From: Deltaproteobacteria bacterium
GTDB taxonomy: Bacteria > Desulfobacterota > Desulfobulbia > Desulfobulbales > SURF-16
Direction of reading: 5' to 3'
DNA length: 64,000 bases
NCBI GenBank assembly: GCA_016219175.1
Contig: JACRCD010000020.1
Span: 51,097-115,096 of the forward strand
Shown here: in pieces, positions 53,528 through 61,435 of the stretch
How positions within the stretch are numbered: the first letter of the stretch is position 1
Layout: the number at the start of each line of letters is the position of its first letter
Position numbers and translations under genes: made by a program
Notes under the pieces: model-generated
What the model was told of the DNA's origin: nothing
What the model saw: only the letters and a program-made list of their open reading frames with translations
The model's database searches: none

Positions 53528-53662
53528 TCACACCTCCCCTGTCTTTGCGGGCGCGCTGCTTTTTGCGTTGTCCAGGCAGCCGCGCATGGCTATCTGGAAG
53601 GAATCCCAGTCCCTGATGAGAAAAAGTGTGATTTTGCAAAACGATTGTTCCCTTGTGGCCAT
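53528..53662 (-). CDS. 44-residue protein between the B12 riboswitch and btuB
   Basis: ATG 53662 has AAGGAGG five bases upstream. The product begins MATREQSFCKITLFLIRDWD and ends SSAPAKTGEV, with Cys in SFCKIT and RGCLD. Its stop is four bases before btuB, so btuB translation is probably coupled to it. It is a soluble, compact-looking small protein rather than a repetitive leader peptide. I do not recognise a family. Its position after the riboswitch terminator means it is made only when cobalamin is low. Confidence 0.65.
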   Translation of the reverse strand: MATREQSFCKITLFLIRDWDSFQIAMRGCLDNAKSSAPAKTGEV

Positions 53663-53720
53663 TACATCCTCCTTGCAATTGCAAGTTTTGTAAGCCCGGG
53701 AATTCTTTTGCCGCGTGGAC

Positions 53721-53761
53721 AAAAAAAATCCCCGGACCAATGTGAAATTGATCCGGGGATT
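53721..53761 (-). terminator. Riboswitch-controlled terminator, btuB side
   Basis: On the minus strand AATCCCCGGA pairs with TCCGGGGATT, followed by eight T (complement of A at 53721-53728). It lies about 55 bases after the riboswitch B12 box and before the first gene. Confidence 0.9.
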
Positions 53762-53816
53762 CCCTGTTTTTCCTCAGATACCGATATCTCTGCCCCTGGT
53801 CCTCGGAAGCAGACAA

Positions 53817-53999
53817 GCATTCTTCGCAGGCAGGTTTTCTGACTTCCGGATCGTTCTAGCAACCGCGTCTTCCCAGCGTTGGCGCCGCCGGGGAAAAAAT
53901 CTTTCCCCGCGGTCGGCAAACAGCCAGTGACATGCTGCGGTTTTCGTCCCCGGTTACAGCGGCGGGCCCGTCCCCGGTTTACACGGGGTTCCCTATTAA
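53817..53999 (-). promoter_or_regulatory. Cobalamin riboswitch controlling the btuB operon
   Basis: Reading leftward: AGGGAACCCCGTG near 53994, the GCCGCTGTAA core, a variable helix region, and the B12 box AGTCAGAAAACCTGCC near 53847-53827. A promoter lies just upstream and a strong terminator just downstream. It is expected to stop transcription of the uptake genes when cobalamin is bound. Confidence 0.93.
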
Positions 54000-54031
54000 G
54001 CTCGATTAAGAGCGCCTGAAGATGAGTCAAA

Positions 54032-54060
54032 TACATAACGGCAAATAAAACGGAAGTCAA
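54032..54060 (-). promoter_or_regulatory. Sigma-70 promoter of the btuB riboswitch operon
   Basis: On the minus strand TTGACT (54060-54055), 17 bases, TATGTA (54037-54032), followed by the riboswitch about 35 bases later. Confidence 0.75.
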
Positions 54061-54095
54061 GGGAAAGGTGGCAGGGGGTTTTTGTCGTCCGCCTC

Positions 54096-54125
54096 TTGAC
54101 GATTGCCTCCGGTCTATAGTATGTA
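54096..54125 (+). promoter_or_regulatory. Sigma-70 promoter of the cobT riboswitch operon
   Basis: TTGACG (54096-54101), 18 bases, TATGTA (54120-54125). Between it and the riboswitch lies about 180 bases containing a hairpin GTACGGCGAGGAGCCGTAC (54249-54267) and no gene I can support. Confidence 0.55.
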
Positions 54126-54304
54126 ATCGGAAAAGAAAATCAGGTGCTCATGGAGCGAAAGGCTTGTTTTCGGACAGGCTTTTATACAAGTTGCATTCGG
54201 ATCAAGACCGCGAAGGCAAGCGAGCAGCGACGAGACGGTACAAAGGGTACGGCGAGGAGCCGTACAGCGCAGCCGCCAAAGGTATTGGTTTGAAGGCGAC
54301 TTGT

Positions 54305-54450
54305 AATCAGGGAACCCCGTGTAAACCGGGGACGGGCCCGCCGCTGTAATCGGGGACGATATGTACATTTTGCCACTGCCGCATGACAATTGCGGCGGGA
54401 AGGCGTGCATGGAGGATGATCCGAGAGTCAGAATACCTGCCTGATGAAAA
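54305..54450 (+). promoter_or_regulatory. Cobalamin riboswitch controlling the cobT operon
   Basis: AGGGAACCCCGTG at 54309, the GCCGCTGTAAT core, a variable region with TGCCACTGCCGCATGACA, and the B12 box GAGTCAGAATACCTGCC at 54424-54441. A 51-base stretch (54309-54359) is identical to the opposite riboswitch except for one base. A terminator follows 90 bases later. Confidence 0.93.
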
Positions 54451-54535
54451 TATGCTGTCCATACGCGGAGTTGAGGGTCAAGCTGTTTGTGCTTGCCCCC
54501 TTGTGGGCGCAGGCTGGTCTTGTGGATAAATTGGG

Positions 54536-54577
54536 AATCCCCGGATCGTTATCATGACGATCCGGGGATTTTTTTTT
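54536..54577 (+). terminator. Riboswitch-controlled terminator, cobT side
   Basis: AATCCCCGGATCGT (54536-54549) pairs with ACGATCCGGGGATT (54557-54570), followed by T to 54577. The stem matches the btuB-side terminator in its first ten bases. Confidence 0.92.
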
Positions 54578-54605
54578 GCCTTTTTTCGGGGCGGGAGGAA
54601 GCATC

Positions 54606-55670
54606 ATGGATTTACTGAAAAAAACCTTGCAGGCCATCAGCCCGCGGGATGAAACATGGCGTACCGCGGCCAGGGAGCGGCTGGACAATCTCTGCATGCC
54701 CCATTGGGCCCTGGGCCGCCTCATGGATCTGGCCGTGGACCTGGCCGGCATGACCCGTTCCCTGACCCCGCCGGTGGGACGCAAGGTCATCGCCACCATG
54801 GCCGGCGACCATGGGGTGGTGGCGGAAGGGGTGAGCCTTTTTCCCCAGGAGGTGACCCCGCAGATGGTCCATAATTTCGTGCGGGGCGGGGCGGGCATCA
54901 ATGCCCTGGCGCGCCAGTGCGGGGCGCGGGTGGTGGTGGTTGACATGGGGGTGGCGGGGGATTTGACCGATCTGGCCCGGGCGGGCAAGATCATGGACAA
55001 AAAAATCGCTCCCGGCACCGCTAACATGGCCAAGGGACCGGCCATGACCAGGGAACAGGGGGTGGCCAGTATCGAGGCCGGCATCGCGATTGCAGACTTG
55101 CTCGCAGCGGAAACGGATATCTTCGGCACCGGCGACATGGGCATCGGCAATACCACGCCCAGCACCGCCATCCTGGCCGCGCTGACCGGGGCCGAGGTGA
55201 ATGATATCTGCGGCCGGGGCACGGGGCTTGATGACGCCCAGCTCTCCCACAAGATGGAGGTGATCAGGAAAAGCCTCGCGGTTAACCAGCCGGATCCGGG
55301 TGATGGCCTCGATGTCCTGGCCAAGGTCGGCGGCTTTGAAATCGGCGGCATCGCGGGCGTCATCCTCGGGGCGGCCGCCCTGCGCAAACCGGTGGTGATC
55401 GACGGCTTCATCTCAACGGCCGGGGCCCTGATCGCCCAGGCATTAAACCCCGGGGTCACGGCTTATCTCATCGCCGCCCACCGCAGCATGGAGCCGGGAC
55501 ACCGGATGATGCAGGCCCGGCTCGGCCTTGAACCGCTGCTCGATCTCAATATGCGCCTGGGCGAGGGCACCGGGGCGGCTCTGGCCATGAACGTGGTGGA
55601 GGCTGCCGTGCATGTCCTGACCGAAGTGGCCACCTTTGCCGAGGCGGCCGTGTCCCAGGCGGATAAATAA
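54606..55670 (+). CDS. cobT: Nicotinate-nucleotide-dimethylbenzimidazole phosphoribosyltransferase
   Basis: A 354-residue enzyme that makes alpha-ribazole phosphate, the activated lower ligand of cobamides, from nicotinate mononucleotide and a benzimidazole. Motifs: MAGDHGVVAEGVSLFPQEVTPQMV, FGTGDMGIGNTTPSTA, and the C-terminal LGEGTGAALAM holding the catalytic Glu. GGGAGGAAG precedes ATG 54606. First gene of the rightward riboswitch operon. With the ThiC-family gene downstream, the natural base is probably 5-hydroxybenzimidazole. Confidence 0.95.
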   Translation: MDLLKKTLQAISPRDETWRTAARERLDNLCMPHWALGRLMDLAVDLAGMTRSLTPPVGRKVIATMAGDHGVVAEGVSLFPQEVTPQMVHNFVRGGAGINALARQCGARVVVVDMGVAGDLTDLARAGKIMDKKIAPGTANMAKGPAMTREQGVASIEAGIAIADLLAAETDIFGTGDMGIGNTTPSTAILAALTGAEVNDICGRGTGLDDAQLSHKMEVIRKSLAVNQPDPGDGLDVLAKVGGFEIGGIAGVILGAAALRKPVVIDGFISTAGALIAQALNPGVTAYLIAAHRSMEPGHRMMQARLGLEPLLDLNMRLGEGTGAALAMNVVEAAVHVLTEVATFAEAAVSQADK

Positions 55671-55684
55671 GAAATCGAGTTGAA

Positions 55685-55757
55685 TAGGCTGTAGGCTGTA
55701 GGCTGTAGCAACAGACCAACAAGCCAACAGTCTACAGCCTAAAAGGCTAATAGCCTA
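55685..55757. repeat. TAGGCTG tandem repeat and inverted copies between cobT and cobS
   Basis: Three direct TAGGCTG units (55685-55705) face CTACAGCCTA (55732-55741) and TAGCCTA (55751-55757), so a hairpin can form inside the operon. It could tune cobT/cobS expression or be an inserted repeat. Confidence 0.7.
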
Positions 55758-55765
55758 AACCCCCT

Positions 55766-56566
55766 ATGTTCGGTGATGCCATGAACCGTTTTTTTGCCGC
55801 TGTCCGCTTTCTGACCATGATCCCGGTGCCGGGCCGTCTCGGCCTGGCCGAGCAGGATCTGGCCGGCAGCCTGCCCTGTTTTCCCGTAATCGGCCTGTTG
55901 GCCGGTATTGTTGCGGCCGGGGCGGCCGCGGTCATCAGCCCGTATTTTGCCCCTCCGGTCACGGCGGTGCTGGTCGTGCTGCTGCTGCTCTTTGTTTCCG
56001 CGGGGCTCCATATGGACGGCCTCGCCGATACGGCGGACGGGTTTTTCAGCTCCCGGCCCAGGGAAAAAATCCTGGCCATCATGCGCGACAGCCATACCGG
56101 CGCCATGGGCGTCATGGCCATTGGCGCGGTGCTGCTGCTGAAAGTTGCCGCCCTGGCCTCCCTGCCGGAGGGCGGCATCATGCTTGCCGCACTGCTTATG
56201 CCTTTGGCCGGACGCGCGGTGCTGGTCTGGTTGACCGCTTATGTCCCTTACGCCCGGCCGGAAGGGGGCTTGGCCTCCCTGTTTTATCAGGGCGGAAACC
56301 GGGGCGCGGCCTGGTGGTCCTTGCTGCTTCTTGGCGGCGTCTGCTGGCTGCTGGCGGCCGAGGCGGGTCTTGTCGTACTTGCCGTGGTTCTGTTGTGTAC
56401 CTTTTTTTTCGGGGGCTACTGCCAAAAAAAGATCGGCGGCGTCACCGGCGATACCCTGGGCGCCGGGTGCGAACTGGCTGAAACGGTGGTGGCGCTGACC
56501 TTGAGCTGCAAACCTTTATTTATTTTATGGGAAGGAAGTGATTATGTTTTCAGGCCATGGTGGTAA
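55766..56566 (+). CDS. cobS: Adenosylcobinamide-GDP ribazoletransferase (cobalamin synthase)
   Basis: A 266-residue, multi-TM inner-membrane protein. Family signatures: RFFAAVRFLTMIPVPG at the N-terminus and LHMDGLADTADGFFSSRPREKILAIMRDSHTGAMGVMAI, which carries the Asp residues binding magnesium and substrate. It joins adenosylcobinamide-GDP to alpha-ribazole. The start is ATG 55766 or 55781. Its 3' end overlaps the next gene by 23 bases. The cobU kinase that makes its substrate is not in this window. Confidence 0.93.
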   Translation: MFGDAMNRFFAAVRFLTMIPVPGRLGLAEQDLAGSLPCFPVIGLLAGIVAAGAAAVISPYFAPPVTAVLVVLLLLFVSAGLHMDGLADTADGFFSSRPREKILAIMRDSHTGAMGVMAIGAVLLLKVAALASLPEGGIMLAALLMPLAGRAVLVWLTAYVPYARPEGGLASLFYQGGNRGAAWWSLLLLGGVCWLLAAEAGLVVLAVVLLCTFFFGGYCQKKIGGVTGDTLGAGCELAETVVALTLSCKPLFILWEGSDYVFRPWW

Positions 56567-59135
56567 CGTAAACAGGCTGGCCGCCTCGGCCGGCAAGGAC
56601 AAGGCTGACATCATTGATTTCAGCGCCAGCATCAATCCCTTGGGGCCGCCGGAGAGTCTGCGCCGGATTATCAGCAGGAATATCACCCAGCTCTGCCGCT
56701 ATCCCGATCCGGAGGCGACCCCCCTGGTGCAGGCCCTCGCCGATTCTCTCGGGGTGGACAGAGAGCGGATCGTGGCGGGCAACGGTTCAACCGAAATCAT
56801 CTACGCCCTGCCGAGAGCGCTCGGCCGGAAAAGGGCGGTTATCCCCGTGCCCTCCTATGCGGACTATGCGGCCGCGGCTCAGCTGGCCGGGCTGGCCGTT
56901 GTCACCGTGCCTTTGGCCGAGAAAGAGGGATTTCTGCTTGATCCGGCGCGGCTTGCCGCAGCCCTGCGCGGCGATGAGATCGTCTTTATCGGCCAGCCCA
57001 ACAACCCCACGGGCCGCACGGTGGCAAGCCGGGAGCTGTACCGCTTGATTGACGCCTTCCCGGACACCTATTGGGTGATCGATGAATCCTTTGCCGATTT
57101 TATCGACGGCTATGAATCGGTATGCCGCTATGCCGCCGCCAATCTCATCATGGTGCGCTCGCTCACCAAATTTTACGCCATCCCCGGCCTGCGGCTCGGC
57201 TGCGGCTGCGCGTCCCCCGAGGTGGCCGCCCTCTTACGGCGACAGATCCCGCCCTGGACCGTCAACACCCTGGCCCAGGAGGTGGGCTGCGCGATGCTCG
57301 GGGACAGGGAATATGCGCACCAGACCAGGGACACGGTGGCCAGGCTGCGCCGGGATCTTACGGCCATGCTGGAGGGGATCAAGGGACTCGCGGTTTTTGC
57401 CGGGGAGGCCAATTTCCTGCTGGTGAAACTGACCGGCCAGGCGCGATCCGCCCGCCCGCTTGCCGACCGCCTGCTGCGGGAGGAGGGCATCGCCATCAGG
57501 GTCTGCGATAATTTCGCGGGCTTTGCCGAGGGAGGCGTCTGTTTTTTCCGGGTGGCCGTGCGTAACGAGGAGGACAATGTCCGGCTGGCGGAGGGTCTGC
57601 AAAAACAGCTGCATGGCTCTTCCCGGCCCAGGCCCCGGCAACACCGCCCGGCGCTGATGCTGCAGGGCACGGCCTCCAATGCCGGTAAATCGGTACTGAC
57701 CGCCGCCCTGTGCCGCATTCTCCTGCAAGATGGGGTGCGGGTGGCCCCGTTCAAGGCCCAGAATATGTCGCTAAACTCTTATGTCACCAGGGACGGGCTG
57801 GAGATGGGCAGGGCTCAGGTGGTCCAGGCCCAGGCCTGCCGGCTGGACCCGGATGCGCGCATGAACCCGGTGCTTTTGAAACCGTCGGGGGCCGCGGGCT
57901 GCCAGGTGATCGTTAACGGCAAACCGGTGGGTGATATGACGGTTGATGAGCACATCGTCTATAAAAAGACGGCCTGGCAGGCGGTGACAACTGCCTACGA
58001 CTCGCTGGCCGCCGAATATGACGTGGTCTTGCTGGAGGGGGCCGGCAGTCCCGGCGAGGTCAACCTCAAGCACCATGACATCGTCAACATGCGCATGGCG
58101 CACCACGCCAACTCCCCTGTCCTGCTGGTGGGCGACATCGACCGGGGCGGGGTCTTCGCCTCCTTTGTCGGCACCATGGAGGTCTTGGCCGAGTGGGAGC
58201 GGGGGCTGGTGGCGGGCTTTATCGTCAACCGTTTTCGCGGTAATGCGGCGCTGCTTGGCGATGCCTTTGAGTATGTGCACGCCCATACGGACAGGCCGGT
58301 TTTGGGGCTGGTGCCTTTTTTGCCGAACCTGGGGCTGCCGGAGGAGGATTCCGTCGGTTTCAAGGCGGGGCTTTACGACACGCGCACCCCGCCCGGCCGG
58401 GACCAGGTGGAGATAGCCCTCATTGATCTGCCCCATATCTCCAACTTTACCGATTTCGAACCGTTTCTGCTTGAGCCGGATGTTCATCTCCATGTTATCC
58501 GTCGCCTTGCCGACCTGGAGGCGGTCAAGGACAGGGTGGCGGCAATCCTGCTGCCCGGCAGCAAGAATGTCATGACCGATCTCCGGTATCTCTACCAGAC
58601 CGGCCTGGCTGATCTGGTCAAGAACCTTGCCGCCCCCGGCAAGGTGGAGATCATCGGTATCTGCGGGGGTTTTCAGATGCTGGGGGAGAAGATCAGTGAT
58701 CTGTACGGCATCGAATCCTGCGGCGGGGAACTGGCCGGTCTGGGACTGCTGGCGCTGACCACCGTGCTTGAGCTGAGCAAGACCCTGGCCCGCAGAACCG
58801 CGCTGCATGGGGAGTCTGGTCTTGCCGTGCAGGGCTATGAGATCCATCACGGCCGCAGCATCTCAAGCCTGCACCCCGTGCTGCAAGGGGTGGAGGGCGA
58901 GCGTATCTGCGGGGCCACGGACAACGACATGGTGTGGGGGACCTATCTGCACGGTATTTTTGACGCGGACCCGTTCCGGCGCTGGTTAATTGACCGTTTG
59001 CGCGTCCGGCGAGGCCTGGCGCCCCAAGGCAGGGTGCTTGTTGCCTATGATCTGGAGGCGGCCTTCGACCGCTTGGCGGATACGGTGCGGCGCGGGCTGG
59101 ACATGCAGGCCATCTACCGCCTGCTGGGGCTCTGA
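56544..59135 (+). CDS. Fused threonine-phosphate decarboxylase (CobD) and adenosylcobyric acid synthase (CobQ)
   Basis: An 863-residue bifunctional protein. Residues 1-355 are a PLP enzyme of the CobD/HisC group (FSASINPLGPPESL, GQPNNPTGR, PLP Lys209 in RSLTKFYAIPGLRLG) that makes aminopropanol phosphate. From about 368 a CobQ follows: P-loop LMLQGTASNAGKSVLTAALCR, FKAQNMSLNSYVT, VLLEGAGSPGEVNL, then a class I glutaminase-like half with nucleophile Cys in GICGGFQMLG and His in YEIHHGRS. The linker (SSRPRPRQHRP) is short and basic. ATG 56544 follows GGAAGG. CbiB starts within its stop (TGATG). Confidence 0.93.
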   Translation: MFSGHGGNVNRLAASAGKDKADIIDFSASINPLGPPESLRRIISRNITQLCRYPDPEATPLVQALADSLGVDRERIVAGNGSTEIIYALPRALGRKRAVIPVPSYADYAAAAQLAGLAVVTVPLAEKEGFLLDPARLAAALRGDEIVFIGQPNNPTGRTVASRELYRLIDAFPDTYWVIDESFADFIDGYESVCRYAAANLIMVRSLTKFYAIPGLRLGCGCASPEVAALLRRQIPPWTVNTLAQEVGCAMLGDREYAHQTRDTVARLRRDLTAMLEGIKGLAVFAGEANFLLVKLTGQARSARPLADRLLREEGIAIRVCDNFAGFAEGGVCFFRVAVRNEEDNVRLAEGLQKQLHGSSRPRPRQHRPALMLQGTASNAGKSVLTAALCRILLQDGVRVAPFKAQNMSLNSYVTRDGLEMGRAQVVQAQACRLDPDARMNPVLLKPSGAAGCQVIVNGKPVGDMTVDEHIVYKKTAWQAVTTAYDSLAAEYDVVLLEGAGSPGEVNLKHHDIVNMRMAHHANSPVLLVGDIDRGGVFASFVGTMEVLAEWERGLVAGFIVNRFRGNAALLGDAFEYVHAHTDRPVLGLVPFLPNLGLPEEDSVGFKAGLYDTRTPPGRDQVEIALIDLPHISNFTDFEPFLLEPDVHLHVIRRLADLEAVKDRVAAILLPGSKNVMTDLRYLYQTGLADLVKNLAAPGKVEIIGICGGFQMLGEKISDLYGIESCGGELAGLGLLALTTVLELSKTLARRTALHGESGLAVQGYEIHHGRSISSLHPVLQGVEGERICGATDNDMVWGTYLHGIFDADPFRRWLIDRLRVRRGLAPQGRVLVAYDLEAAFDRLADTVRRGLDMQAIYRLLGL

Positions 59136-60082
59136 TGGCTCTTGAGTACCAAATCATATCGGCCCTCATCCTGGACGCGCTCATCGGCGATCCCCGCTGG
59201 CTGCCGCACCCCGTGCGTTTTATCGGTTGGCTGGCCATTGTCACGGAAAAGGGGTGCAGGCACCTTATCAGTCATGAGCGGCTGGCCGGGGTGGCGGCGG
59301 TCTTTATAGTCCTGACCGTGACCGGCGCCGCAGGGTGGCTTGTCATCCGCGCTGCCTCTTTTTTCCATCCCCTGGCAGGTGATGCGGTTGCCGTTCTTCT
59401 TCTCTCTTTCTGTTTTGCCGCCCGGGATCTGGCCGGGCATAGCCGGGCGGTGCGGCAGGCCCTTGAGACCGGGGATATCGGGCTGGCCCGGCAAAAAGTC
59501 GCCATGATGGTGGGCCGCGACACCGGGGACCTTGATGAACCGGGCATCATCAGGGCCTGCGTTGAGAGCGTGGCGGAAAATATGGTGGACGGCGTGACGG
59601 CCCCGCTTTTTTACGCGGTGCTGGCCGGGCCTGTGGGCGCCCTGCTCTATAAGGGGGTCAATACCCTTGATTCCCTGTTCGGTTATAAAAACGAGCGCTA
59701 CCTGCGCTTCGGCTGGGGTGCGGCCCGGCTCGATGATGCGGCCAATTTTCTGCCGGCCCGGCTGACCGGCCTGCTCACGGTGGCGGCCGCCTTCCTGCTG
59801 GGTTTAAACGGGCGGCTGGCCTGGCGGATCTTCCGGCGCGACCGTTTGCGCCATGCCAGCCCCAATTCCGGCCATACCGAGGCGGCAACGGCCGGGGCCT
59901 TGGGCCTCAGGCTCGGTGGTCTGAGTTGCTACCAGGGCCGAGAGGTGGACAAACCCTTCATCGGCGATGCCGGGGCTCCGCCCCAGCCCCGCCATATTAC
60001 CCGGGCCAACCGCTTGCTGGCGGCCACCACGGTGCTGGCGGCCCTGTTCATGCTAACAATAAGAGTGGTTCTTTTGCCATAA
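59135..60082 (+). CDS. cbiB: Adenosylcobinamide-phosphate synthase
   Basis: A 315-residue membrane protein that attaches the aminopropanol arm to adenosylcobyric acid, using the products of both halves of the preceding fusion. Motifs: ALILDALIGDPRWLPHPVRFIGWL at the start, ESVAENMVDGVTAPLFYAVLAGPVGALLYKGVNTLDSLFGYKNERY in the middle and PNSGHTEAATAGALGLRLGG later. TGATG overlap with the preceding gene. It is called cobD in some nomenclatures; I use cbiB to avoid confusion with the decarboxylase. Confidence 0.94.
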   Translation: MALEYQIISALILDALIGDPRWLPHPVRFIGWLAIVTEKGCRHLISHERLAGVAAVFIVLTVTGAAGWLVIRAASFFHPLAGDAVAVLLLSFCFAARDLAGHSRAVRQALETGDIGLARQKVAMMVGRDTGDLDEPGIIRACVESVAENMVDGVTAPLFYAVLAGPVGALLYKGVNTLDSLFGYKNERYLRFGWGAARLDDAANFLPARLTGLLTVAAAFLLGLNGRLAWRIFRRDRLRHASPNSGHTEAATAGALGLRLGGLSCYQGREVDKPFIGDAGAPPQPRHITRANRLLAATTVLAALFMLTIRVVLLP

Positions 60083-60097
60083 CGCTAAGGAGAGTAG

Positions 60098-61423
60098 ATG
60101 AAAACACAACTTGAACTTGCCCGGCAGGGCGTCATTTCGGAACAGATGCGCCGGGTGGCGCTTGATGAGGGGCTGGAGGCGCAGGTGGTCGGTTCGCTGG
60201 TGGCGGCGGGTGAAATCGTCATTCCCGTCAATACCGGCCGGCCGCACCAGAAGGTGGTCGGCATCGGCACGGGGCTGCGCACCAAGGTTAATGCCTCCAT
60301 CGGCACCTCATCGGACATCTACGATATCGAGCTGGAAAAAAGAAAGGCGCGCATCGCCGAACAGGAGAAGGCCGATACCCTGATGGAGCTTTCCACCGGC
60401 GGCGATCTTGACCTGGTGCGGCGGGAGGTGCTGGGGTGCTGCTCCTTGCCGGTGGGCAATGTCCCGCTCTATCAGGCCTTTCACGACGCCGCCAGGAAAT
60501 ACCGCAATCCCAATAAGCTCGACCCGGAATATCTCTTTGACCTGATTGAAAAACAGCTGCAAGACGGCATCTCCTTCATGGCCATCCATTGCGGCATCAA
60601 CCGCTTCAGCATCGAGCGGCTGCGCAAGCAGGGCTATCGGTACGGCGGCCTGGTTTCCAAGGGCGGCACCTTCATGGTCTCCTGGATGGAATACCATAAT
60701 AAGGAGAACCCCCTGTATGAGCAGTTTGACCGGGTGTGCGAATTGATGAAAAAATTCGATGCCGTGCTGTCCCTGGGCAACGGCATCCGGGCCGGGGCCA
60801 TCCACGACAGCCACGACCGGGCCCAGATGGCGGAAATGGTGATCAACTGCGAGCTGGCCGAGCTGGGCCGGGAGATGGGCTGCCAGATGATGGTGGAAGG
60901 GCCGGGCCATGTGCCGCTGGATGAGATTGAAGGCAACATCATGCTGGAGAAGCGCATGAGCGGCAATGCCCCTTACTATGTGCTCGGCCCCTTGCCCGCT
61001 GACAGCGGCGCGGGCTACGATCATATCACCGCCGCCATCGGCGCCGCCAATTCAGCCCGCTACGGCGCCGACCTGATCTGTTATATCACCCCGGCGGAAC
61101 ACCTGGCCCTGCCCAATGAAGACGATGTGCGGGAAGGGGTGCGCGCCACGAGGCTTGCGGCCCGTATCGGCGATATCGCCAAATATCCCGGCCGGCGCGA
61201 ACAGGAAAAGCAGGTGGCGCTGAGCCGGCGGGACATGCGCTGGGATGAGCACCTGGGGCTCTTGATGTTTCCGGACAAGGCCAGGGAGGTGCGGGCCAGC
61301 CGGGTCCCCGGTGATGCGAAAACCTGTACCATGTGCGGTGATTTCTGCGCCATGCAGCGCGGCTTCACCCTGTTTGCAAAGGACATGAAAGGGGATAAGG
61401 CGGTTCGGCCGGAGTTCGGTTGA
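60098..61423 (+). CDS. bzaF: ThiC-family radical SAM enzyme, probable 5-hydroxybenzimidazole synthase
   Basis: A 441-residue member of the ThiC family. It has VNTGRPHQKVVGIGTGLRTKVNASIG at the N-terminus, MVEGPGHVPLDEI and GPLPADSGAGYDHITAAIG in the barrel, and a C-terminal cluster motif CTMCGDFCAM. ThiC makes the thiamin pyrimidine; its paralogue BzaF makes 5-hydroxybenzimidazole from the same precursor (AIR) in anaerobes. I choose BzaF because the gene is the last of a cobalamin-riboswitch operon with cobT and no thiamin gene or TPP riboswitch is near. AAGGAGAG precedes ATG 60098. ThiC proper remains the alternative. Confidence 0.78.
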   Translation: MKTQLELARQGVISEQMRRVALDEGLEAQVVGSLVAAGEIVIPVNTGRPHQKVVGIGTGLRTKVNASIGTSSDIYDIELEKRKARIAEQEKADTLMELSTGGDLDLVRREVLGCCSLPVGNVPLYQAFHDAARKYRNPNKLDPEYLFDLIEKQLQDGISFMAIHCGINRFSIERLRKQGYRYGGLVSKGGTFMVSWMEYHNKENPLYEQFDRVCELMKKFDAVLSLGNGIRAGAIHDSHDRAQMAEMVINCELAELGREMGCQMMVEGPGHVPLDEIEGNIMLEKRMSGNAPYYVLGPLPADSGAGYDHITAAIGAANSARYGADLICYITPAEHLALPNEDDVREGVRATRLAARIGDIAKYPGRREQEKQVALSRRDMRWDEHLGLLMFPDKAREVRASRVPGDAKTCTMCGDFCAMQRGFTLFAKDMKGDKAVRPEFG

Positions 61424-61435
61424 GCGCCGTTTCTC

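Noticed and set aside
57771..58850. 359-codon open frame on the minus strand
   Set aside because: Antisense to the CobQ half of the fusion; no start signal and no recognisable domain.
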